Source: Cyclobacteriaceae bacterium
Lineage (GTDB): Bacteria; Bacteroidota; Bacteroidia; Cytophagales; Cyclobacteriaceae
Direction of reading: 5' to 3'
DNA length: 64,000 nt
NCBI GenBank assembly: GCA_016786585.1
Contig: JAEUUI010000002.1
Coordinates: 1 to 64,000 of the forward strand
Below are positions 16,629-24,470 of this stretch, piece by piece. Below the pieces are notes generated by a model. It was not told the origin of the DNA. It worked only from the letters and a program-made list of their open reading frames with translations, and ran no database searches. Within the stretch, counting starts at the first letter, position 1. Each line of letters begins with the position of its first letter. A program made the position numbers and the translations under genes.

Positions 16629-16815
16629 ATCCCTTTCTTAATTGGTTAAAGTATCCAATTCAGGGTGCCGTTATCAAGATGTTCATTTAATGAGCATGTT
16701 GATTTTCAGCACCTTAACTCGATTTCGTAACCAGATTTTCAAAAGAAGTTCTGGTTACGGATCGGTTACCAAGGGATTGCGAATTATTAGTTGTTTTTGG
16801 TATGCCCAAAAAGCA
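16629..16815. other. Probable attachment/regulatory region between integrase and tRNA-Ser
   Basis: No gene is seen here. It contains an inverted repeat, CGTAACCAGA (16726-16735) and TCTGGTTACG (16750-16759), with a third GGTTACC half-site at 16764-16770. Inverted and direct copies of a short motif beside an integrase gene are what recombinase or excisionase binding sites look like. The crossover point cannot be defined without the element's other end. Confidence 0.45.
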
Positions 16816-16817
16816 AA

Positions 16818-16848
16818 AAACCTCGAAATCGTGATGATTTCGAGGTTT
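16818..16848 (-). terminator. Intrinsic terminator of tRNA-Ser
   Basis: AAACCTCGAAATC (16818-16830) and GATTTCGAGGTTT (16836-16848) form a perfect 13-bp stem with a 5-base loop. On the minus strand it is followed directly by a T-run, 22 bases downstream of the tRNA 3' end. Confidence 0.85.
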
Positions 16849-16869
16849 CCGTTTTGATTGATTTGTACT

Positions 16870-16957
16870 TGGCAGAGGAGGAGGGATTCGAACCCCCGGA
16901 ACCTTGCGGTTCAACGGTTTTCAAGACCGCCGCATTCGACCGCTCTGCCACTCCTCT
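16870..16957 (-). tRNA. tRNA-Ser (anticodon UGA), CCA encoded
   Basis: The minus strand reads AGAGGAG (acceptor), a D-arm, CTTGAAAA (anticodon loop with TGA), a long variable arm, a TTCGAAT T-loop, CTCCTCT (acceptor 3' strand), a G discriminator and an encoded CCA at 16872-16870. The acceptor strands pair perfectly, and the extended variable arm identifies a class II serine tRNA. It is the integration target of the element to its left. Confidence 0.97.
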
Positions 16958-16991
16958 GTACATTTCCGTTCTAATCTCTCGGAACGGGATG

Positions 16992-17023
16992 CAAATGTAG
17001 ATTTTTAAACCAATCCTGCAAAA
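16992..17023 (-). promoter_or_regulatory. Bacteroidota-type promoter of tRNA-Ser
   Basis: The minus strand reads TTTTG (17023-17019), 19 bases, then TACATTTG (16999-16992). This is an exact match to the TTTG-N19-TAnnTTTG pattern and lies about 35 bases upstream of the mature tRNA 5' end. Confidence 0.8.
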
Positions 17024-17041
17024 TCGCAGCCCGCCTGCCTG

Positions 17042-18592
17042 TTAATTTTCCTGAGCAAAATCCGGGAAGGTTTTCTTCAGGTCTTTGTCTTCAATCTTTG
17101 GCGGACTTTTCCGGTATGCATCCATCTCCAGCAATACAATCCGTTGGTCGGTCGTAGCAGTTCTTAATTTCTCGATCTCTTTTTCAAATTCCGGTTGCCT
17201 GCGGGCCGACTTTAACCCATACTTTCTCGCGAACTCGTCACCGGCTGTCTGCACTTTGTTACGGATGTCAATGCTGATTTTAATTTTCTCCATGATGTCG
17301 TCCTTCGACCGGCCGATCACCTCCGTAGCCTCCAGCGTACCCAGGGTTAGTACTGCTGTACCGCCTACTCCGGGAACAATTTTCGCGGCATCCGGATTTT
17401 CGGTAGCATCAATCATCACCGGGCTCAAGCCTGTAACAGCACCCAGTGATGCGTTAACAATCGAACGTTTCTTCTTGCCTTTCTTCGCACGTTTGTATTC
17501 TTCGTTAAGCTTTTTTTGATGTTCGTCAAGATCTTTGATCAGCATGTAAGCGCTTACCAGGTTGGCCCGATATTTTTGATATTGATGCGCATCTTTTTCA
17601 ATCACGTTTTCAGCATCCATTACGGTAATGGAAATTTTACGCTGGGCGCGATTGTTGGATTTATCCAGCGCAAAAAATACAATTTCGATTGGCAGTTGCT
17701 TTTGAATCTCTTCTACAAACGTGTACGGAGGCTTCCATGTAAATTCATATTGCAGCGGAGTATTTTCTTTTAAGGCTCCCGCAGCAATGCGCAGGTCGGA
17801 AGGAATGAACCCCGCACTGCGAACATTCTCGTCACCATTCGGGTCGGAGATATAAATCTTCAGGTTGAGTGTTTCATCTTCCTTTATTGTAAAAACAGAG
17901 TCGCCCGGTACAATCAACAATTCAGGCGGCAAGTCGAGCTGCGTTTGCGCGATGCGGATTCTCCCTTTTGTTTCGGCTTTATCGGGCTGATCCTGAACAA
18001 TAAATTCAACCGTGAGCGGATTATTTTTCAGTGAGTTGAACTGACTTCGCGAAGGAGTCCATGTAAACTGGCCTTGCGAAGAAAGATTTGCGCCTTCCGG
18101 CATTTGTGTTTGAATGATCTTGAATACAAACGGGTCTCCATCCGGATCGGAAACATACTCGTAGGGAATCTGGTATGTGCTGCGGGTCGACTGCTTCACA
18201 TAAAACACGGGGATTTCTTCAACAACCGGGGCACGGTTAACATGATTTACAGTAAAGGTCACTGTTTCACGCGAGCGCTTGCCATCTTTCCACAGTGCCT
18301 GGAAAATAATGGTGAAGTCTTTTTTCTGCTCAACGCGATTGACCAGGTCATACGAAATCTTCCATGAAAAATTTCCAATCGAGTCAAAATGTATCGGAAG
18401 CTTGTCGGTGTTTTCGAGGGAGAAATAGCGGATGTCGTCAGCGGATGTAGCGCGTAGTTTGAAGGCAAGCGTTTTGCCTTCGTACAGATTATTCCACCCG
18501 ATAGAATCCGGCAAAATCAATTCATGACCGCTCTGTGCTGAACCGGCCTCGGCCAAAAGGGCAAACGCAATAAAAAAAAGCAGTTTTTTCAA
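17042..18592 (-). CDS. Secreted Ig/cadherin-like repeat protein
   Basis: A 516-residue protein with a clear signal peptide (Met-Lys-Lys-Leu-Leu-Phe-Phe-Ile, cleavage near Ala-Gln at about 19-20). Residues about 25-350 hold three beta-rich modules, two carrying the Ser-Asp-Pro-Asp/Asn-Gly-Asp signature of cadherin-like or putative-Ig calcium-binding repeats (about 155 and 255). The C-terminal ~150 residues change character: a Lys-rich charged helix, a Gly/Ala-rich hydrophobic stretch (about 385-430) and another long helix. This suggests an envelope-attached or periplasmic anchor. It is the first chromosomal gene beyond the tRNA and stands alone, divergent from the ATL gene. Function unknown; an envelope or adhesion role is inferred. 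Confidence 0.75.
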   Translation of the reverse strand: MKKLLFFIAFALLAEAGSAQSGHELILPDSIGWNNLYEGKTLAFKLRATSADDIRYFSLENTDKLPIHFDSIGNFSWKISYDLVNRVEQKKDFTIIFQALWKDGKRSRETVTFTVNHVNRAPVVEEIPVFYVKQSTRSTYQIPYEYVSDPDGDPFVFKIIQTQMPEGANLSSQGQFTWTPSRSQFNSLKNNPLTVEFIVQDQPDKAETKGRIRIAQTQLDLPPELLIVPGDSVFTIKEDETLNLKIYISDPNGDENVRSAGFIPSDLRIAAGALKENTPLQYEFTWKPPYTFVEEIQKQLPIEIVFFALDKSNNRAQRKISITVMDAENVIEKDAHQYQKYRANLVSAYMLIKDLDEHQKKLNEEYKRAKKGKKKRSIVNASLGAVTGLSPVMIDATENPDAAKIVPGVGGTAVLTLGTLEATEVIGRSKDDIMEKIKISIDIRNKVQTAGDEFARKYGLKSARRQPEFEKEIEKLRTATTDQRIVLLEMDAYRKSPPKIEDKDLKKTFPDFAQEN

Positions 18593-18643
18593 ACCCGACC
18601 TTAAAATAAGGCCGTAAATTTAACAAGATCAACGGTTTCATTC

Positions 18644-18985
18644 ATGGCAAGTACCAAAAAAGCAGATAAGCCGAATTTTTTCAACGATGTATACGAAGTC
18701 GCGCGACTTATCCCAAAAGGGCGTGTAACAAGCTATGGCGCCATTGCGAATTACCTCGGTACCAAAATGAGTTCGCGCATGGTAGGGTGGGCTATGAATG
18801 GCTGTCCGAAAGATGTGCCTGCACACCGTGTGGTTAACCGCAATGGTTTGCTAACGGGTAAACATCACTTTAACCCGCCTTCGCGGATGCAACAGCTTCT
18901 TGAAAAAGAAAAAATCAAAGTAGTTGACGACAAGGTTGTCGACTTTAAAGAGAAGTACTGGGACCCTTCTGTTGAGCTGATGTAA
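18644..18985 (+). CDS. Alkyltransferase-like protein (ATL), MGMT family
   Basis: A 113-residue protein with the DNA-binding domain of O6-alkylguanine-DNA alkyltransferases: Ile-Pro-Lys-Gly-Arg-Val-Thr-Ser-Tyr-Gly near 22-33 and the Asn/Arg-Val-Val-Asn-Arg motif near 66-70. The active-site Pro-Cys-His-Arg-Val is Pro-Ala-His-Arg-Val here, so the alkyl-accepting cysteine is missing and the protein cannot repair by alkyl transfer. ATL proteins bind alkylated guanine and hand the lesion to nucleotide excision repair. It is shorter than full MGMT, having only the C-terminal domain, as expected for ATL. Its coding start faces that of the secreted Ig-like gene across a short gap. Confidence 0.9.
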   Translation: MASTKKADKPNFFNDVYEVARLIPKGRVTSYGAIANYLGTKMSSRMVGWAMNGCPKDVPAHRVVNRNGLLTGKHHFNPPSRMQQLLEKEKIKVVDDKVVDFKEKYWDPSVELM

Positions 18986-19117
18986 GAAAAGTTTCCAATT
19001 CAAGAATAGCTTCTCCCAAAACGGGAATTCCCTGGCCTCCAATCCTTCAAATTTCAAAAATTAAGCTGTTTTCATGTACGGCATGCCATTCGTATGAGGG
19101 CGGGAAACAGTTTAACA

Positions 19118-19474
19118 ATGAAAAGTTTAGTAAAAATATTTCTGCTGATCGTGTTGATAGGAGTGTTGGCTTCAGCAGCTTTTGCAGCCCCGGTAAGTTC
19201 CTTTAAAAAGGACAAGGATACTGTTAGTGTAAACACTACACCCTACAGAGATCTCCTGATACTCAAAGCTGGTAAACTGTTCATGGGTGCTACCGTGGAA
19301 GTTCACGATGCTTCAGGCGCTTTGATTGCCACCAGCTACATCCACAAAAAGAAAATGATTATCGACTTCTATGATATTCCTTACGGATCATATACGATCC
19401 ATGTGATCAAGAATAAGAAAACCGTGCTGGAATTCAGTCACACCAAGAAACAAGACTCCGAAATCTTTAATTGA
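19118..19474 (+). CDS. Small secreted protein of unknown function
   Basis: A 118-residue protein when started at ATG 19118; an in-frame ATG at 19094 would add eight residues but spoil the signal peptide. Met-Lys-Ser-Leu-Val-Lys followed by a hydrophobic stretch ending Ala-Phe-Ala-Ala predicts secretion. The mature part (about 95 residues) is beta-rich, with a segment resembling the carboxypeptidase-regulatory-like fold (Gly-Ala-Thr-Val-Glu-Val-His-Asp-Ala-Ser-Gly, then Tyr-Asp-Ile-Pro-Tyr-Gly-Ser-Tyr-Thr-Ile). It stands alone and is followed by an intrinsic terminator, so it is a monocistronic gene. Role unknown. Confidence 0.65.
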   Translation: MKSLVKIFLLIVLIGVLASAAFAAPVSSFKKDKDTVSVNTTPYRDLLILKAGKLFMGATVEVHDASGALIATSYIHKKKMIIDFYDIPYGSYTIHVIKNKKTVLEFSHTKKQDSEIFN

Positions 19475-19514
19475 GTCTAACGTCAACCAACGTGGGGTTG
19501 GTTTTAATCGGGTT

Positions 19515-19549
19515 AAGGGCCGCTTCGAAAGAGGTGGCCCTTTCCTTTT
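19515..19549 (+). terminator. Intrinsic terminator
   Basis: AAGGGCC (19515-19521) and GGCCCTT (19536-19542) form a stem with partial inner pairing, followed by TTCCTTTT on the plus strand, 40 bases after the small secreted protein gene. Confidence 0.7.
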
Positions 19550-19593
19550 GGATCAGGATTTGAATTATGGGATCGAATTGACAGAGGAATAAC

Positions 19594-21054
19594 TTAGCTG
19601 AGCTGCGCCTTCTTTGATTCGGATGAGATCAGGAACAATCCCAGGAATGTGATCAATCCATTGATAAGCACTACCTCGATCCCGATTTTGTAGCCGTTGA
19701 ACCAGGCTTCAGAATTTGTGCTGAGTATGTAAGAAATTACCGGGCTCACGATACAGATAACCGGAACGAGCTTGTCTCTAACCTGGCGGGTGGTGAACAG
19801 TCCGAATGAGAATAGCCCCAGCAATGGGCCATACGTGTATCCGGCAACATCAAGAACTGCATCAATTACGGAGCGTTCGTTTATTTTTTTGAAGATCAGA
19901 ATAATCACCAGGAATAATAATGAAAACCCTACGTGAACGACAAACTTTTGTTTGCGCTTAACGGCTTCCGGCTTGTCTTTGAAATTCAGAAAGTCGATAC
20001 AAAACGAAGTTGTTAGTCCCGTAAGGGCGGAATCAGCACTGGCGTAAGATGATGCAGTGATTCCCAACAAAAAGAACACGCCCACGAGCAACCCGAATTC
20101 ATTTAGCGCCAGGCTCGGGAAGAGCTGATCGGAGGATGCGGGTAATGGAATGTTCTTTTGACTGCTGTAGATATAGAGTAAAGCACCCAATACCAGGAAT
20201 AGAAGGTTAACGATCACCAGCGTGATGCTGAACCAAAACATATTCTTTTGCGCTTCGCCCAGATTTTTGCACGTGAGATTTTTCTGCATAATCTCCTGGT
20301 CCATTCCCGTCATCGTGATGGTGATGAACATTCCCCCCAGGAAATATTTCGGGAAGAAGAGTTTTGAATTCGGATCATCGACATAAAAGATTTTAGAATA
20401 GCCGTTGTCTTTAATCGCTGTAAACATGTCGCTCCATGAATATCCCAGTGCACTGGAAATCTGCCAGACGGCAATACAGACCGCGGAAACAAGGAACAAT
20501 GTCTGGAAGGTGTCAGTCCAGACAACCGTTTTCACTCCGCCTTTAAACGTGTATACCCAGATCAGCACAATCGTTGTTGCCACCGTAACAAAAAACGGAA
20601 CGTGCCATGCATCGAACAGAAAGAGCTGGAGCACGGTGGCTGCAAGAAACAGTCGTAATGCCGATCCAATCGATCGGGAAATCAGAAAGAAGAAAGCACC
20701 TGTTTTATAGGAGTATCGGTCGAAGCGCTGCTCGAGATACGTGTAAATCGAAACAAGATTTAACCGATAATAAAGCGGCAGCAAAACCCCGATGATAACC
20801 CAGTATCCAACCAAATATCCAAGTACAACCTGGAAGTACCCGAAGCCGATTTTGCCTACGTTCCCGGGAACGGAAATAAACGTTACGCCCGAAAGCGAAG
20901 AACCAATCATTCCGAACGCCACGAGGTACCAGGGCGACTGCCGGTTAGCGGTGAAAAACGTGTTTGTGTCTGCGCCCTTCGAGGTGAACCAGGAGATCGT
21001 GATAAGCGCTAAAAAATAGACTAATAAGATGGTTCCGACCAGCAATGGAGTCAT
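19594..21054 (-). CDS. Sodium:solute symporter (SSS family)
   Basis: A 486-residue integral membrane protein with about 13 hydrophobic segments from residue 5 to 480. The N-terminal Ser-Lys-Gly-Ala-Asp-Thr-Asn-Thr-Phe-Phe-Thr-Ala-Asn-Arg and Met-Ile-Gly-Ser-Ser-Leu-Ser-Gly-Val-Thr-Phe-Ile-Ser are characteristic of the sodium/solute symporter family (SLC5/PutP fold). A conserved Ser-Tyr-Ala-Ser-Ala-Asp-Ser-Ala-Leu-Thr-Gly-Leu stretch near 335-350 belongs to the sodium-binding core. The substrate cannot be read from sequence; candidates include sugars, amino acids or sialic acid. It is a single gene, divergent from clpS. Confidence 0.9.
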   Translation of the reverse strand: MTPLLVGTILLVYFLALITISWFTSKGADTNTFFTANRQSPWYLVAFGMIGSSLSGVTFISVPGNVGKIGFGYFQVVLGYLVGYWVIIGVLLPLYYRLNLVSIYTYLEQRFDRYSYKTGAFFFLISRSIGSALRLFLAATVLQLFLFDAWHVPFFVTVATTIVLIWVYTFKGGVKTVVWTDTFQTLFLVSAVCIAVWQISSALGYSWSDMFTAIKDNGYSKIFYVDDPNSKLFFPKYFLGGMFITITMTGMDQEIMQKNLTCKNLGEAQKNMFWFSITLVIVNLLFLVLGALLYIYSSQKNIPLPASSDQLFPSLALNEFGLLVGVFFLLGITASSYASADSALTGLTTSFCIDFLNFKDKPEAVKRKQKFVVHVGFSLLFLVIILIFKKINERSVIDAVLDVAGYTYGPLLGLFSFGLFTTRQVRDKLVPVICIVSPVISYILSTNSEAWFNGYKIGIEVVLINGLITFLGLFLISSESKKAQLS

Positions 21055-21112
21055 ACGCGGAAAATGGAATGCCTTTAGGATTCAAGTATAGTTTAAATGC
21101 ACCGATTTTCGT

Positions 21113-21120
21113 TAATTTTG
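21113..21120 (+). promoter_or_regulatory. Probable -7 box for clpS
   Basis: TAATTTTG matches the Bacteroidota TAnnTTTG box and lies 14 bases upstream of the clpS start codon. The -33 element is not clear. Confidence 0.5.
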
Positions 21121-21133
21121 CATCCGAAACAAT

Positions 21134-21424
21134 ATGTCGATGAAGCACGATTTTCAGGCTGATGAGATGGTGGATGTGCTGGAGGTTATTGAAACAACCG
21201 ACCTGATGGATCTGGTAGTGTTTAACGATGACGTTAACACGTTCGATCATGTGATTAACACCCTTATCAAAGTTTGCAAACACACCCATGAGCAGGCCGA
21301 ACAATGCACCATGCTCATTCATTTTAAAGGGAAGTGTACGGTAAAAAACGGCAGCTTTGAATTCCTCAAGCCTATGCGCGATTCGATCTGCGAAGCAGGC
21401 ATTGATGCGCGCATCATATCGTAA
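21134..21424 (+). CDS. clpS: ATP-dependent Clp protease adaptor ClpS
   Basis: A 96-residue protein with the ClpS core: Leu-Val-Val-Phe-Asn-Asp-Asp-Val-Asn-Thr-Phe-Asp-His-Val near 26-39 (the Asn-Asp pair and following Thr/His shape the N-degron pocket), then an alpha-helical segment and Met-Leu-Ile-His-Phe-Lys-Gly-Lys-Cys. ClpS delivers N-end-rule substrates to ClpAP/ClpCP. The N-terminal extension of about 25 residues is the usual flexible arm that engages the Clp ATPase. It precedes recR by 19 bases and is probably co-transcribed with it. Confidence 0.88.
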   Translation: MSMKHDFQADEMVDVLEVIETTDLMDLVVFNDDVNTFDHVINTLIKVCKHTHEQAEQCTMLIHFKGKCTVKNGSFEFLKPMRDSICEAGIDARIIS

Positions 21425-21443
21425 GATTCTAAAATTTTAAGCG

Positions 21444-22052
21444 TTGGAGTATCCTTCCAAACTAATTGAAGAGGCCGTAAATCAGGTTTCCAAGCTTCCG
21501 GGTATTGGAAAGAAAACTGCGTTGCGTTTGGTGCTGAGTTTAATCAAAGACAAGGAAGAGAAAACGTTTGCATTAACCGATGCGTTGAACAAACTGCGTG
21601 AAGGCATCCGCTTTTGCTCGAACTGTCATAATATCTCCGATGGTGAGGTCTGTACCATCTGCGCAAGCCAAAGACGCGACAAAAGCATTTTGTGTGTAGT
21701 GGAAGATGCCAACGATGTAATGGCAATCGAAAATACCTCGCAATTCAATGGCGTTTATCACGTACTGGGCGGAGTGATCTCTCCCGTAAACGGGATCGGG
21801 CCCGGAGAATTAAAGATTGAATCATTGGTTAACCGGCTCAGCCACGGCCAGACTGAAATTAAAGAATTGATCCTCGCGCTCAGCCCGACACTGGAAGGCG
21901 ACACAACAGCCTTTTACATTCACAAGCGCATCAAAGACCTGTCGGTAAAAGTGAGTGTCATTGCCCGCGGAGTTCCCGTAGGTGGAGACCTAGAGTATGC
22001 CGATGAGATTACCCTTGGCCGAAGTATCACCGGCCGTACGCTTTTTAATTGA
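21444..22052 (+). CDS. recR: Recombination mediator RecR
   Basis: A 202-residue protein of normal RecR length. It has an N-terminal helix-hairpin-helix (Leu-Pro-Gly-Ile-Gly-Lys-Lys-Thr-Ala), a four-cysteine zinc motif (Cys-Ser-Asn-Cys ... Cys-Thr-Ile-Cys near 58-73), a Toprim domain (Val-Val-Glu-Asp-Ala-Asn-Asp onward) and the C-terminal Ala-Arg-Gly-Val-Pro-Val-Gly-Gly-Asp-Leu-Glu-Tyr-Ala-Asp motif. With RecF and RecO it loads RecA at single-strand gaps. The start codon is TTG at 21444, which places the conserved Tyr-Pro-Ser-Lys at residues 3-6. Confidence 0.96.
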   Translation: MEYPSKLIEEAVNQVSKLPGIGKKTALRLVLSLIKDKEEKTFALTDALNKLREGIRFCSNCHNISDGEVCTICASQRRDKSILCVVEDANDVMAIENTSQFNGVYHVLGGVISPVNGIGPGELKIESLVNRLSHGQTEIKELILALSPTLEGDTTAFYIHKRIKDLSVKVSVIARGVPVGGDLEYADEITLGRSITGRTLFN

Positions 22053-22081
22053 TCCTTTTAGCGATTTCCGGTGAGGGCTTT

Positions 22082-22089
22082 TATCTTTG
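22082..22089 (+). promoter_or_regulatory. Probable -7 box for the aspartate aminotransferase gene
   Basis: TATCTTTG is an exact TAnnTTTG match 23 bases upstream of the ATG at 22112. Confidence 0.55.
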
Positions 22090-22111
22090 CTGGCCTTCAA
22101 GCGATTAATTT

Positions 22112-23311
22112 ATGAACCAACATCTTTCTGCTCGTATCGATGCCATCCAGGAATCTGCAACCCTGGCGATGGCCGCTAAAGCCCGTGAATTTAAAAACCG
22201 TGGCGTTGACGTGATCAACTTAAGCCTGGGTGAACCCGATTTTAAAACTCCTCAGCACATCTGCGATGCAGCCAAGAAAGCAATCGATGACGGAAAGTAC
22301 TTCGCGTACCCTCCCGTAGCCGGCTACCAGGATTTGCGCGAAGCGCTGGCAACAAAATACCAGACCGAGAACAAGGTGCCGTACAAAGCGGAGAATATCG
22401 TGGTGTCGAACGGTGCGAAGCAGTCGATCGCGAACACGATGCTTGCACTGTTGAATAAAGGTGATGAAGTGATTGTGTTCTCGCCTTTCTGGGTAAGCTA
22501 CGATGCGCTGGTTCGGTTGGCAGAAGCGACACCGGTTATTGTTAAGGGTTCGCTTGAGAATGATTTCAAAGTGACCGCACAACAGGTTGAAGCGGCTATC
22601 ACACCAAAAACCCGGGCCATTATTTTTTCATCGCCCTGCAATCCCACCGGATCTGTTTTTTCAAGAGCCGAACTTGAAGCAATTGCCAAAATTGTGCTGA
22701 AGCACGAAAATCTGCTGGTGATCGCTGACGAGATTTATGAGCACATCAATTTCACGGGCGATCATGTAAGCATGGCTGCGTTGCCGGGCATGTTTGATCG
22801 CACAATTACCGTAAACGGATTTGCAAAAGGCTTTGCGATGACCGGCTGGCGTGTCGGCTACATCGCAGCACCGAAGTGGATTGCGGATGGCTGTAATAAA
22901 GTTCAGGGGCAGATTACATCTGCCAATTGTTCTATCTCACAACGGGGTGCACTTGCTGCCATCACGGGCGATATGAAGCCAACGGAAGAAATGGTGAAGC
23001 AGTACCATAAACGCAGGGATGTTGTTTATAATTTACTCAAAGAAATTCCAGGCGTAAAAGCTAACTACCCGCAGGGTGCGTTCTACTTCTTCCCGGACGT
23101 CAGCTCATACTTCGGTAAGTCAGACGGTACCAAGGCTATCAAAAATAGTGACGATTTCTGCATGTACATGCTGGAGAAAGCACATGTATCGCTTGTTCCG
23201 GGTGAAGCCTTTGGCGATGAAAAGTGTGTTCGGTTGTCGTACGCTGCTGCGGAAAAAGATCTGGTGGAGGCACTGAAGCGCATGAAGGATGCGCTTGCCC
23301 TATTAAAATAA
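22112..23311 (+). CDS. Class I pyridoxal-phosphate aminotransferase (aspartate aminotransferase type)
   Basis: A 399-residue fold-type I aminotransferase. Diagnostic features are Leu-Ser-Leu-Gly-Glu-Pro-Asp-Phe near 36-43, Asn-Gly-Ala-Lys-Gln near 100, Ser-Pro-Cys-Asn-Pro-Thr-Gly near 173-179, Ile-Ala-Asp-Glu-Ile-Tyr near 206-211 (the Asp and Tyr that contact PLP), and the Schiff-base Lys239 in Gly-Phe-Ala-Lys-Gly-Phe-Ala-Met-Thr-Gly-Trp-Arg. This matches the thermophile/Bacteroidota aspartate (or aspartate/prephenate) aminotransferase subgroup Ib. It interconverts aspartate and oxaloacetate. Its stop abuts the 3' end of the convergent regulator gene. Confidence 0.93.
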   Translation: MNQHLSARIDAIQESATLAMAAKAREFKNRGVDVINLSLGEPDFKTPQHICDAAKKAIDDGKYFAYPPVAGYQDLREALATKYQTENKVPYKAENIVVSNGAKQSIANTMLALLNKGDEVIVFSPFWVSYDALVRLAEATPVIVKGSLENDFKVTAQQVEAAITPKTRAIIFSSPCNPTGSVFSRAELEAIAKIVLKHENLLVIADEIYEHINFTGDHVSMAALPGMFDRTITVNGFAKGFAMTGWRVGYIAAPKWIADGCNKVQGQITSANCSISQRGALAAITGDMKPTEEMVKQYHKRRDVVYNLLKEIPGVKANYPQGAFYFFPDVSSYFGKSDGTKAIKNSDDFCMYMLEKAHVSLVPGEAFGDEKCVRLSYAAAEKDLVEALKRMKDALALLK

Positions 23312-24289
23312 TCAGTTGATTCTTTTTTTAGAAGCTTCAATTTTTTCTTCCATCCGGTTGAAAAACTTGTTGCGCTCTTTTTCTCCTGTCGTGCTGATGA
23401 GTACTGACCGGGCTTGAAGATTATTGATGAAATTTTCAGTCTGAGCGATAAAAGGCTCGTGCGCGGTCAGCAACAGCTCGGTGATGTTATGTCCGATATA
23501 CACCGTTTTCTTATCATCCATGCGATAGAGCACCGTGTTATCGGCAATCAGTATTTCGTTTTTATAAAGTGTGAATGATGCATCAGCGTTTTTAAAACCT
23601 CGTGCTGCACAATCTTTAATATCATTCACCAGTTGTTTGTACTCCGCCAGAATCGGTTCGCAGTCGGCAGCGGAATTCAAAAATCCTGACTCATAATAAA
23701 ACTCCAGTTGTTTCAATGTGACGTTTGTAGTTTCTTCGCTCCACAACTCTACACTGGGTATTTCATCATAGACTTTTGCGATTTTCCGCGCAAGCGAAAG
23801 CAGGTCTGACCGGACATGTGACGATGAGAATTTTTTCGACTGAAGTTCCGGGTAGTTAAACACCGACTTCATCCAAAAAAACATTTTGAATGCCGCTAAT
23901 TCCGGATAACGGAAATAATGAAATACAGGAACGTCTTTGGCGGTGAAAACAATTTCTTTTTTACCCACATGCCGGTTGATCAGTTCGAGATTCTCCGACA
24001 TTGATTTAAGCCAATGTTCGAACGTCTCCGGTTTGTGATTGACAACAAGGTGCCGGAACGGAACGATTCCGGATTCCAACCCGAGCAATGCGTCAAGCGA
24101 AACATTAAACTTGACGCAGAGTCGCTTGGCTTCATCAAGCGACAATACGGTTTCCCCACGTATCCTCCGGTATGCACTGTCGCGGCTTATATCGAGCGTT
24201 TCAGCAATTTCATCTGCCAGGGAAATGTTGGCCGGCAACTTCTTTTTGATCTGCTCAAGGAATGACGATTGAACGTTTTCTGCAGGCAT
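23312..24289 (-). CDS. HTH transcriptional regulator, Bacteroidota-specific type
   Basis: A 325-residue protein. Residues about 18-70 form a Cro/BetR-like helix-turn-helix (Leu-Ala-Asp-Glu-Ile-Ala-Glu-Thr-Leu-Asp-Ile-Ser-Arg-Asp-Ser-Ala-Tyr-Arg-Arg, then Leu-Asp-Glu-Ala-Lys-Arg-Leu-Cys). The rest is an all-helical ligand or dimer domain (about 90-310) without a named family. Similar long regulators with an N-terminal Ser-Ala-Tyr-Arg-Arg helix are common in Bacteroidota. It is convergent with the aminotransferase gene and has a 180-base gene-free region upstream. Target genes unknown. Confidence 0.7.
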   Translation of the reverse strand: MPAENVQSSFLEQIKKKLPANISLADEIAETLDISRDSAYRRIRGETVLSLDEAKRLCVKFNVSLDALLGLESGIVPFRHLVVNHKPETFEHWLKSMSENLELINRHVGKKEIVFTAKDVPVFHYFRYPELAAFKMFFWMKSVFNYPELQSKKFSSSHVRSDLLSLARKIAKVYDEIPSVELWSEETTNVTLKQLEFYYESGFLNSAADCEPILAEYKQLVNDIKDCAARGFKNADASFTLYKNEILIADNTVLYRMDDKKTVYIGHNITELLLTAHEPFIAQTENFINNLQARSVLISTTGEKERNKFFNRMEEKIEASKKRIN

Positions 24290-24470
24290 AAAGGGGGATT
24301 AATGCTGTGAATACTACGCATTTTAGCACGATTTGCAAAAATCGCAAGTGGCGGAAAGTCCGGGTTTTGATTCATGATTTTGTGCAACAAAAAGACTGGG
24401 AGTTGGCGAGGTTCGGTATCAGCGTCTGGGTTTGCGCCTGTAAGTTTGAACCATATAAGCCAAACGAATT

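Larger units (their letters stand above)
1..16870. mobile_element. Integrative element in tRNA-Ser (right-hand part; left end outside window)
   Basis: A tyrosine recombinase reads away from the 3' end of a tRNA-Ser gene, which is the classic layout of an element that integrated into a tRNA 3' end. Leftwards follow accessory genes only: a membrane/zinc-finger protein, a holin-like protein, a RecA-fold ATPase, a methyltransferase-helicase fusion, a Wadjet operon, a small HTH protein and a phage-type S24 repressor. To the right of the tRNA all genes are ordinary chromosomal genes. No virion, terminase, relaxase or type IV secretion gene is seen, so whether this is a prophage remnant, a satellite, an ICE or a plasmid-like integrated element cannot be decided. 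The left attachment site is not in the window, so the duplicated tRNA end that would prove the boundary is not visible. Confidence 0.75.

Noticed and set aside
1-16870. Calling the element a complete prophage
   Set aside because: Repressor, integrase and a holin-like gene are present, but no terminase, portal, capsid or tail gene is visible in this part.
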